From: an uncultured bacterium
GTDB lineage: Bacteria; Desulfobacterota; Desulfobulbia; Desulfobulbales; Desulfobulbaceae
DNA length: 5,750 bases
Direction: 5' to 3'
Assembly (NCBI GenBank): GCA_903842475.1
Contig: CAIMMA010000724.1
Span: 1 to 5,750 of the forward strand
Position numbers and translations under genes: made by a program. Positions 1 to 5,750 of this stretch are shown piece after piece (the first letter of the stretch is position 1; each line of letters starts with the position of its first letter). The notes beneath the pieces are model-generated. The model was given only the letters and a program-made list of their open reading frames with translations, had not been told where the DNA came from and searched no databases.

Positions 1-162
1 AGTATTGGTTTTGCTTGGAACGCCCGTTGTTATTAACGCGGTCGTTAATCGGCGGACATGATGGAATTGTCAACTCAACTCTTCTGGTGTGATTTAAGGA
101 GGTTGATGTATTTTAACCGAAAAGCCTGCCCCGCAATGTCCAGCATTAAACGTACTTATTGA
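1..162. other. AT-rich stretch with no assignable gene
   Basis: I see no confident gene here. A short reading frame enters from the left edge and stops at 59-61; its roughly 19 visible codons (beginning VLVLLGTP) are hydrophobic and end in RRT, so it could be the tail of a protein or chance. A strong Shine-Dalgarno-like AAGGAGG lies at 96-102, but the nearest ATG, at 106, is only 3 bases away and its frame stops at 160-162. That stop lies directly before the transposase remnant and in the same frame, so part of this stretch may be more decayed IS sequence. I could not recognise the catalytic Asp motifs expected further upstream in an IS4 transposase. Confidence 0.4.
32..49. repeat. 7-bp perfect inverted repeat with 4-base centre
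   Basis: ATTAACG at 32-38 is the exact reverse complement of CGTTAAT at 43-49, separated by CGGT. It could be an operator half-site pair, a small hairpin or a chance palindrome. No T-tract follows, so it does not look like an intrinsic terminator. Confidence 0.4.
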
Positions 163-447
163 AATTCAAACAAAAAACCTATTCACCTTATTGGCTATAA
201 TATTGAGGGCATATCTTACTGGGTAGCCACTGATCCGTTTGACTTATCAGCTGAGCAAGTAGCGCTAGTATACAAACTCCGCGGGGACATTGAAAGTTTT
301 TTCGCATGGTGGAAACGGCACCTCGAAGTATATCACCTTTTTGTTGGAATTAAGAATGGCCTAATGGTTCAAAATCGAAAACCCAGAAAGCATCTTAAAC
401 GATTAAAGAAACCCCCTGCAATTTCCCGACCTGACATCACTGGATAG
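163..447 (+). pseudogene. IS4-family transposase remnant, C-terminal part
   Basis: The frame opens after an in-frame TGA at 160-162 and ends at TAG 445-447, giving about 94 codons. Reading from about 181 it contains GYNIEGISYWVATDPFDLS followed by YKLRGDIESFFAWWKRHL. The second segment fits the IS4-family Y-(2)-R-(3)-E-(6)-K signature exactly: Tyr at 271-273, Arg at 280-282, catalytic Glu at 292-294 and Lys at 313-315. The following YHLF...GLMVQ is also typical of this group. After GLMVQ the expected hydrophobic continuation seen in relatives is missing, and a Lys/Arg-rich tail runs to the stop, which suggests an internal deletion or fusion. The N-terminal part with the two catalytic Asp residues is absent and there is no start codon, so the protein must be non-functional. 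The last codons lie 24 bases before the next gene. Assignment to the IS4 group is firm; the particular IS is unknown. Confidence 0.85.
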
Positions 448-457
448 CCTCTGAATT

Positions 458-464
458 AAAGGAG
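458..464 (+). promoter_or_regulatory. Ribosome binding site of the first SBP gene
   Basis: AAAGGAG lies 7 bases upstream of the ATG at 472. This supports 472 over the internal ATG at 493 (Met8), which has no comparable site. Confidence 0.7.
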
Positions 465-471
465 TCCTTGT

Positions 472-1575
472 ATGCAACTGTCATGTTCTGCAATGCTACG
501 TTGGATCCCTGTATTTTCACTGCTCACGGCGCTCCTGCTCCCTCTCTGGAATACGGCGGCCAATGCTGAGTCTCTGGAAAAAGCGGCACCGGGAAGTAAG
601 GAGGCCAAAGTCATAACGTTTGCGTACTTTCCCATGGCAGTGCCGGTGGTGGTGCTGGGAGAGACCCTGAAGCGAGACATCATCCTGCAGAAGGCGCTTA
701 AGCAGGAAGGCGTTACAATCGCATTCAAGACCTTTGCCAAGGGGAATGATGTGCTGCGGCTGATCATTAAGGATCAGATTGATGCGGTCATGTTTGCAGA
801 CTTCCCTTCAATAGAAGCGGTCATCACCGGGGATATGCTGATTGTAGGTATGGTCAAGCGGAGCTTTTCCTCGGTTGTTGCCCCGCTGGGGACAAGGGTC
901 GAGCAGTTGCGCAAGATGAGGGTCGGCAACGCCCATGGCTCCACCTCGCACTATGCGCTGCTGCAGGCACTCGGCTCAGTCGGCCTCTCAGAAAAAGTGA
1001 TTACCTTAGTACCACTTGAGGTGAACCAGATGGCAGATGCTCTGGCCAGCGGCACCATAGACGCATTTGCCGCCTGGGAACCGACACCGACCGCTGCGGT
1101 TAAAAAATATCCAGGCCGCTTTGCCAGCATCTACCGCCATATCAGCAACTCCTATCTTCTTGTTTCCGTCAGTTTGGCCGACGAGCATCCGGCTGCAGCA
1201 GATGCGCTGACCGCTGCAGTGGCACGCTCGGTGCGCTGGATGAAAACTGGGGGCAACCTCGATATTGCCAGCGGCTGGGCGCTCACCGCCATGACGGACT
1301 TCACCGGCAATCCTCCGTCACTCTCGGTGGCGGATATTGCAGCAATTACCCGAAATGACCTGCTTGATGTTTCCGGGGCTCCCCTGCTCTCCGCCGTTGA
1401 AGTCGACAAACACACACTCCTCTTGAAAAAATTCGAATTCCTGAAAAAGGTCGGTAAAATCCCGGCTGAAGCGACATCGGTAAAGCTGCGCTCATCATTT
1501 ATGGACGATCTGCTGCCACGGTTGATGAAAAACCCGGCCCAATATCAGCTCAACACCTTTGAGTATGCGCAATGA
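472..1575 (+). CDS. Periplasmic substrate-binding protein, NMT1/SsuA-type (SBP 1)
   Basis: This 367-residue protein is probably the secreted ligand-binding component of an ABC-type uptake or sensing system of the nitrate/sulfonate/taurine/thiamine-precursor class. Residues 1-32 form a Sec signal peptide: Arg10, a hydrophobic stretch at about 11-25, and an ANA cleavage site before Glu33. No lipobox is visible, so the mature protein should be soluble in the periplasm. The mature part opens with a beta-strand (ITFAYFPMAVPVVV) typical of type II binding-protein folds. It continues with GSTSHYALLQAL (about 156-167), corresponding to the SsuA-type segment that contacts an anionic ligand, and GTIDAFAAWEPTP (194-206), the usual D-A-[FW]-x-x-W-[ED]-P hinge motif of the family. 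The C-terminus ends in YQLNTFEY (358-365), which is echoed in the next gene. The ligand cannot be read from the sequence; nitrate, sulfonate, taurine and HMP-like compounds are all possible. No permease or ATPase gene is nearby. The gene heads a tight cluster with a second SBP and a histidine kinase. Confidence 0.85.
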   Translation: MQLSCSAMLRWIPVFSLLTALLLPLWNTAANAESLEKAAPGSKEAKVITFAYFPMAVPVVVLGETLKRDIILQKALKQEGVTIAFKTFAKGNDVLRLIIKDQIDAVMFADFPSIEAVITGDMLIVGMVKRSFSSVVAPLGTRVEQLRKMRVGNAHGSTSHYALLQALGSVGLSEKVITLVPLEVNQMADALASGTIDAFAAWEPTPTAAVKKYPGRFASIYRHISNSYLLVSVSLADEHPAAADALTAAVARSVRWMKTGGNLDIASGWALTAMTDFTGNPPSLSVADIAAITRNDLLDVSGAPLLSAVEVDKHTLLLKKFEFLKKVGKIPAEATSVKLRSSFMDDLLPRLMKNPAQYQLNTFEYAQ

Positions 1576-1599
1576 CGACCTGCCGAATAGTATCCACTC

Positions 1600-1605
1600 A
1601 AGGAG
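1600..1605 (+). promoter_or_regulatory. Ribosome binding site of the second SBP gene
   Basis: AAGGAG lies 5 bases before the ATG at 1611 and decides the start. The earlier in-frame ATG at 1572 overlaps the previous stop (ATGA), has no ribosome binding site, and would put 13 polar residues ahead of the signal peptide. Confidence 0.75.
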
Positions 1606-1610
1606 AACGT

Positions 1611-2672
1611 ATGTTTCGCCCTGTCCATATAATCCTGCTCTGTGCCGCAGTCTGCCAGTTGTTCACTGCTGTATCGTCAACGGCAGCTGACAGGACGGCG
1701 CCGCTCGTTTTTGCATCTCAGCCGCTTTCAGCGCCCGGCGGCACCCTGGCCACCCTGCTCAAGCATGATCGGATATTGCGCCAGGAACTTGCCAGTATGG
1801 GCCTTGCCCTGCAGGTGATTGCGGTAAAAAAAGGGGGTGACGCCATTAACATGATGCAATCAGGTGCTGCGGACATGGCGACTCTCGGCGACATGCCAAT
1901 GCTTGAAGCTGCTGCAACCATGCCGCTCTCCATCTTTGCACGCAGCAGGTTCAGCTCTATTTCATTAGTCGGCGAAAAAGGGATCCTTGGCAAAGATCTG
2001 AAAGGGAAGCTGATCGGTTATGCACCCGGCACGAACGGACACTTTGCCCTGTTGAAAATCCTGGCCGGTTCCGGCCTGCATGAAACGGATGTGAAACTGG
2101 CACCGATGGATGTCACGGAAATGGGGGCGGCGCTCCTGCAGAAAAAGATTGACGCCTTTTCCGCCTGGGAGCCGACACCGGAAGCAACTATCGCCGCCAA
2201 CCCCAATCGTTTTGGTGTGATCGGCAGGCAGTCCAGCGTATCTCATGTCGTTATCATGCAGAGCACGGCAGGCCGGCATCCTGAACTGCGTTTCCATCTG
2301 GCCGCAGCATTGGTCAGGGCAATAAACTGGATCGGGCACGACAGGAAAGCCCTGCTTCTGGCAACGGACTGGACCCTTGAGGATATGCGAACCCTCACAG
2401 GCACTGCGTCGATGTTAACCCACAACCAGATGGCCAGTGTCATTACCAGGGAACTGGAAGCACTCAGCCATTCGCCGAAAATACCATCGGAAACAGCAGC
2501 CGACAGCTCCATGCTGGCGGAAGAGCTACTTTTTCTCAAAAAGCATGGCAAGGTTTCGGCTGCCGCAACCTGGGACTCCATTCGCGCCAGCTTCGATTTC
2601 AAGGCCATGGAACAGGTCATGAAGCAGCCCCAAATCTATCAGCTCACCCGGTATGATTATGAAAGCAACTGA
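1611..2672 (+). CDS. Periplasmic substrate-binding protein, NMT1/SsuA-type (SBP 2)
   Basis: This 353-residue protein is a paralogue of the preceding SBP and probably also binds a small, perhaps anionic, ligand in the periplasm. Starting at 1611 gives a clean signal peptide: Arg3, a hydrophobic core at about 5-21, and a likely cleavage after Ala25 or Ala26 (SSTAAD). The mature protein matches SBP 1 block by block: GTNGHFALLKIL (from Gly140) against GSTSHYALLQAL; IDAFSAWEPTP (180-190) against IDAFAAWEPTP; LFLKKHGK against EFLKKVGK; and a C-terminal YQLTRYDY (343-350) against YQLNTFEY. Outside these blocks the two diverge strongly, so the duplication is old and ligand specificities may differ. 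It begins 35 bases after the SBP 1 stop, and its end overlaps the kinase gene by 20 bases, so co-transcription is very likely. An in-frame ATG at 1572 would lengthen it by 13 residues but lacks translation signals. No lipobox is seen: Cys15 is preceded by Val, which does not fit. Confidence 0.85.
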   Translation: MFRPVHIILLCAAVCQLFTAVSSTAADRTAPLVFASQPLSAPGGTLATLLKHDRILRQELASMGLALQVIAVKKGGDAINMMQSGAADMATLGDMPMLEAAATMPLSIFARSRFSSISLVGEKGILGKDLKGKLIGYAPGTNGHFALLKILAGSGLHETDVKLAPMDVTEMGAALLQKKIDAFSAWEPTPEATIAANPNRFGVIGRQSSVSHVVIMQSTAGRHPELRFHLAAALVRAINWIGHDRKALLLATDWTLEDMRTLTGTASMLTHNQMASVITRELEALSHSPKIPSETAADSSMLAEELLFLKKHGKVSAAATWDSIRASFDFKAMEQVMKQPQIYQLTRYDYESN

Positions 2673-5421
2673 GCCGAAACCTGTGCAGCATAGCCCCCCC
2701 TGGTTCTCAAGCCTCAGTGGCAGAATGGCGCTGATCTTTTGCACGCTGACTCTGCTGCTGATGCTGACGTTGCAACTTGCTGAGATGTATGGACTTCCCT
2801 TCGGACTTTTCGAAGGGGAGATCAAGGAGGCGACCACCCAGGAACTTGAACATTTGGCAAATACTGCCGATGCCAAGAAAAATATCCTTGAACTCTGGTT
2901 TGCGGAACGCCGCGGCGATGCGAGTGCCATAGCGAAATTACCCTATCTGTCAGAAATGGCCCCATCGCCGGCACTTGCAGAATGGCTTGACGTCGTCAGC
3001 TATACCTACCGGTACACCACGGTCAGAATTCTCGATCCGATCAGCGGAATAACCCTTGTCGGCAGTAGCGGTAGTCAGGCCGCCCCTCCACTCCCGGCGG
3101 TCATCTTGAACAGTGCGCGGCGACCGGGGTATGAGGAGACCATCATTCTTACTGCCGGGACAGCCGAGCGCCCCCCTTTACTCCACTTTATCCGGCAGGT
3201 TGGCCAGGAGCAGAGCCGGGACAATACACCTGTCGCGCTGCTTGATCTTGCTGTCGAATTTGAATCTGCCATGAAATTGCTCTGGGATAAAAACCTGAGC
3301 GGGGCGCTGGGTAAGAGCGGCGAAGCACTTGTCGTCAATAACAACCTTCAGTTTGTAACAAGCACCCGGCACCTGCTTGCTGACGGTAAACCGGTGGTCC
3401 CGCTGCTCACCGTCAACCATGAAGAACCTGCCCGGCTTGCTATCGAAGGGGGGGATGGCACTATTATTACCACTGATTACCGCGGGGTAAGGGTGCTGGC
3501 TGCCTATCGGCACATTCCTCTCAACCCGGAAATTTCCTGGGGGCTGGTTGTCAAACTCGATGAAATAGAAGCACTTGAACCGGTTCAGGGACAATTGCGA
3601 CGGGCGATGAGCTATATGGCGGCTGCATCAGTCATCACCCTGCTCAGTACCATTTTTTTAGCCCGGTATCTGTCCCGTCCGCTCCGAAGGATAACCCTCA
3701 CAGCCGGTGAAATCGAGGCTGGCGACCTCTCCCGGAGAGTTCCTCTGGAAGGGAGCAATGAAACCATTGCGCTGGGTCAGTCTTTCAACACCATGGTGGA
3801 ACGGTTAGCACAGTCCCAGGAGAGCCTGGAAGAGAAGGTGCAAGCGCGGACGAAAGAGCTCGCGGACATGTCAAAGCGGCAGGAGGGCCTGCTTGCAGCT
3901 ATTCCCGATATCATTATGGAGGTTGATGCCAGCCGGGTCTACACCTGGGGCAATAGAACCGGGATACAATTTTTCGGCGATAATGTTATTGGCAGGGAAG
4001 CGTCCTTCTACTTTGAAGGTGAAGAGGATACCTATCAAAAGACTCTGCCCTTGATTGATGGCAGAGTGGACGTTCTGCACGTTGAAAGTTGGCAAAGGCG
4101 CTGGGATGGTCAGATTCGCCTGCTGGAATGGTGGTGCAAATCATACAAGAATGAGCAGGGGGCGGTGACCGGAGGTTTGTTTACAGCCCGGGATATCACC
4201 GAGCGCAAACGGGCTGAAGAAGAAAAGAAACATATGCAGACCCAGCTCCAGCAGGCCCAAAAGATGGAGTCCATCGGCACTCTAGCTGGAGGCATCGCCC
4301 ATGACTTCAATAATATTCTCGGTGCTATCCTTGGCTATGCAGAGATGGCCCAGGAGAGCATCCCGCCCGGGTCGATGCTTAAACAAGATATTGACCAGGT
4401 CGTTAAGGCGAGCCACAGGGCCAAAGACTTAGTCAAACAGATCCTCGCCTTCAGTCGCCAAGACGCGATCGACCATATTCCTTTGCGGCCTGGGGTAATC
4501 ATAAAGGAAGCATTAAAGATGCTTCGCTCCTCACTGCCGTCGACCATTGACATACAGCAGGATATCGATCCGGAAGCGGGACTCATTCTTGCCGATCCGA
4601 CCCAAATTCACCAGGTAATGGTCAACCTTTGCACCAACGCCTTCCATGCCATGGAAGAGACGGGTGGTACCCTCACCATTTCCCTGAAAAAGAAAACACT
4701 TTCACAAAACGATCTTGCAAACGAAATGCGAGTGCAACCAGGTGATTTTGTGCAGCTATCAATCAGTGACACCGGCCCAGGTATAGCCCCGGAAATCCAG
4801 GAGAAGATATTTGATCCGTACTTCACCACAAAAGAAGTCGGCAAAGGAACCGGCATGGGACTTGCGATCATTCATGGCATAGCGAAAAGTTATAAAGGTT
4901 TTGTAACCTGTCACAGTGGGCTCGGCGAAGGGACAGTTTTTCATGTTTATTTGCCGATCATTGCCGACCCGACCATAGTTGAAGTCGAAACCGCCCCCCT
5001 TGACCTTACGCAACTCGGCAATGAGCGCATCCTCTTTATTGACGACGATGACATACTGGCGGAGATGGGCAAGATAATGCTTGAGCGGCTCGGGTACCGA
5101 GTGACTGTCAGAACAAACAGTATTGAGGCTTTGGAAACCTTCCAGAATCAACCAGATCAGTTTGACCTGATCATCACTGATCAGACAATGCCTGGTATGA
5201 CCGGCAGCGATATGGCCCGTCGAATGTTACAGATTCGGCCAGAGATTCCGATCATTCTCTGCACCGGTTATAGCACCCTTATTGCAGAGGGAAAGGCAAA
5301 ACTTTTGGGAATTAAGGGATTTGCGATGAAACCTTTAGCTAAAAAGGATATTGCTGCACTTATCAGACAGGTGCTTGATGGAGGACGGCTGCCAGGCTCA
5401 ATCGAGCGGTTTTCTGAATAA
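2653..5421 (+). CDS. Membrane hybrid histidine kinase: dCache, HAMP, PAS, HisKA, HATPase, receiver
   Basis: This 922-residue inner-membrane sensor kinase carries a C-terminal receiver. TM1 lies at about 25-45 after a short cytoplasmic N-terminus. Residues about 46-318 form an extracytoplasmic double-Cache-like domain, supported by GEALVVNNNLQFVTSTR (about 223-239), a YRGVRVLAAYR strand (276-286) and WGLVVKLDEIEA near its end. TM2 is at about 319-338, followed by HAMP (about 339-389, with RPL and GDLSRRV), a coiled-coil linker (about 386-413), and a PAS domain (about 414-520) ending in ARDITERKRAEEE. The H-box is GGIAHDFNNIL with phospho-acceptor His550. The ATPase has N-box Asn658/Asn662, DTGPGI (706-711), the F-box FDPYFTTK (720-727) and GKGTGMGL (730-737). 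The receiver (about 792-905) has acidic Asp797-800, phospho-acceptor Asp843, Thr871 and Lys893, so every catalytic residue is present. There is no output domain, so a downstream phosphotransfer or response-regulator partner is needed. Starts at 2653 and 2659 both lie inside the SBP 2 gene and neither has a clear ribosome binding site, suggesting translational coupling; an ATG at 2725 (Met25) would sit at the edge of TM1 and is less likely. Confidence 0.92.
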   Translation: MIMKATEPKPVQHSPPWFSSLSGRMALIFCTLTLLLMLTLQLAEMYGLPFGLFEGEIKEATTQELEHLANTADAKKNILELWFAERRGDASAIAKLPYLSEMAPSPALAEWLDVVSYTYRYTTVRILDPISGITLVGSSGSQAAPPLPAVILNSARRPGYEETIILTAGTAERPPLLHFIRQVGQEQSRDNTPVALLDLAVEFESAMKLLWDKNLSGALGKSGEALVVNNNLQFVTSTRHLLADGKPVVPLLTVNHEEPARLAIEGGDGTIITTDYRGVRVLAAYRHIPLNPEISWGLVVKLDEIEALEPVQGQLRRAMSYMAAASVITLLSTIFLARYLSRPLRRITLTAGEIEAGDLSRRVPLEGSNETIALGQSFNTMVERLAQSQESLEEKVQARTKELADMSKRQEGLLAAIPDIIMEVDASRVYTWGNRTGIQFFGDNVIGREASFYFEGEEDTYQKTLPLIDGRVDVLHVESWQRRWDGQIRLLEWWCKSYKNEQGAVTGGLFTARDITERKRAEEEKKHMQTQLQQAQKMESIGTLAGGIAHDFNNILGAILGYAEMAQESIPPGSMLKQDIDQVVKASHRAKDLVKQILAFSRQDAIDHIPLRPGVIIKEALKMLRSSLPSTIDIQQDIDPEAGLILADPTQIHQVMVNLCTNAFHAMEETGGTLTISLKKKTLSQNDLANEMRVQPGDFVQLSISDTGPGIAPEIQEKIFDPYFTTKEVGKGTGMGLAIIHGIAKSYKGFVTCHSGLGEGTVFHVYLPIIADPTIVEVETAPLDLTQLGNERILFIDDDDILAEMGKIMLERLGYRVTVRTNSIEALETFQNQPDQFDLIITDQTMPGMTGSDMARRMLQIRPEIPIILCTGYSTLIAEGKAKLLGIKGFAMKPLAKKDIAALIRQVLDGGRLPGSIERFSE

Positions 5422-5469
5422 TTCAGATACAAGTCTGAGCGAAACCTGAGCAGAAGTGAACCAAGTTCC

Positions 5470-5484
5470 CTCGCAAATAGCGAG
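5470..5484. repeat. Small hairpin, 5-bp stem, in the gap after the kinase gene
   Basis: CTCGC (5470-5474) and GCGAG (5480-5484) pair around AAATA. The stem is short and no T-run follows, so it is not a convincing terminator. Nothing else structural is evident between 5422 and 5547 apart from a CTGAGC repeated at 5435 and 5446. Confidence 0.3.
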
Positions 5485-5547
5485 AGAAGATTTCGATATG
5501 TCCTCGGAATTACAGAACAGCCCACAGCCCAAGGTATAACCGACGGC

Positions 5548-5553
5548 AAGGAG
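5548..5553 (+). promoter_or_regulatory. Ribosome binding site of the PAS-domain gene
   Basis: AAGGAG lies 6 bases before the ATG at 5560, which supports that start. Confidence 0.7.
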
Positions 5554-5559
5554 ACCTAA

Positions 5560-5750
5560 ATGGTCGGGAATAAAAAGGTCACAAACTCCCAGGAACTTGC
5601 TGAGAGCGTCATAAACACTGTACGCGAACCCTTAATCTGTTTGGATCAAGACCTCAGGGTGGTCACTGTCAGCCGTTCCTTTTATGATTTCTTCAAGGTA
5701 AAACCTGAAGAGACCGTGGGGCAGCTTATTTATGATCTGGGCAATAAACA
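5560..5750 (+). CDS. PAS-domain signalling protein, N-terminal part only (probably a kinase)
   Basis: The gene runs off the right edge; 63 codons are visible. After about ten polar residues the sequence reads as the start of a cytoplasmic PAS domain: INTVREPLICLDQDLRVVTV, then SRSFYDFFKVKPEETVGQLI and YDLGNK. This is the helix-strand-strand pattern in which a residue such as N or S in the third segment leads into F-x-x-F-F. There is no signal peptide or membrane segment in the visible part. In Geobacter-type genomes, N-termini like this usually belong to PAS-containing sensor histidine kinases, but a guanylate-cyclase-type or chemotaxis output cannot be excluded because the rest is outside the window. 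It lies 138 bases after the hybrid kinase on the same strand, with no clear terminator between. It may be co-transcribed with the kinase and could belong to the same signalling circuit. Confidence 0.8.
   Translation, partial: MVGNKKVTNSQELAESVINTVREPLICLDQDLRVVTVSRSFYDFFKVKPEETVGQLIYDLGNK

Noticed and set aside
196..201. Perfect TATAAT as a -10 promoter element
   Set aside because: It lies within the transposase reading frame, has no -35-like hexamer 16-18 bases upstream, and its TG is one base out of place for an extended -10.
431..460. CTGACA with AATTAA 17 bases downstream as a promoter for SBP 1
   Set aside because: The -10 matches the consensus at only three of six positions; such pairs are expected by chance in AT-rich DNA.
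472..1575. SBP 1 as a THI5-type HMP-synthesis enzyme
   Set aside because: It has a signal peptide and lacks the cysteine-rich CCCFC motif of fungal THI5. The bacterial binding-protein role fits better.
1572..1610. Upstream start for SBP 2 at the ATGA overlap with the SBP 1 stop
   Set aside because: There is no ribosome binding site, and it adds 13 polar residues before the signal peptide. The ATG at 1611 has AAGGAG at ideal spacing.
1965..2339. Long minus-strand open frames opposite the SBP and kinase genes
   Set aside because: They mirror strong plus-strand genes, show no recognisable motifs or ribosome binding sites, and are composition artefacts.
1..5750. CRISPR array, tRNA or rRNA, phage attachment site
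   Set aside because: No spaced direct repeats, no tRNA cloverleaf or T-loop pattern, and no rRNA-like sequence were seen on reading.

Overview
The window looks like a chromosomal segment of a Gram-negative bacterium, most plausibly a deltaproteobacterium of the Geobacter/Desulfuromonadales type. This rests on the style of the signalling proteins, especially the PAS domain at the right edge, which resembles PAS-kinase N-termini I associate with Geobacteraceae. It is recognition from memory, not a search result.

Layout. Positions 1-447 are visibly more AT-rich than the rest and hold no intact gene. They contain the decayed C-terminal end of an IS4-type DDE transposase, recognisable by an exact Y-(2)-R-(3)-E-(6)-K signature, preceded by unassigned sequence with a small dyad. 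Only 24 bases after the stop of that remnant a compact plus-strand cluster begins. It has two tandem paralogous periplasmic substrate-binding proteins of the NMT1/SsuA type (472-1575 and 1611-2672). These are followed, with a 20-base gene overlap, by a large membrane hybrid histidine kinase (2653-5421) with the order TM - dCache-like sensor - TM - HAMP - coiled coil - PAS - HisKA - HATPase - receiver. A 138-base gap without a convincing terminator leads to a PAS-domain protein cut off by the window end (5560 onward).

How the genes may work together. No ABC permease or ATPase is visible, yet two secreted binding proteins are packed tightly against a kinase with a large extracytoplasmic domain. 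The simplest reading is a sensory unit: the binding proteins capture one or two small ligands in the periplasm and present them to the kinase. The kinase would relay phosphate from His550 to its own C-terminal receiver (Asp843) and then to a partner outside the three genes. This is an inference from gene order. The alternative is that the SBPs serve a transporter encoded elsewhere, possibly separated from them by the IS event upstream.
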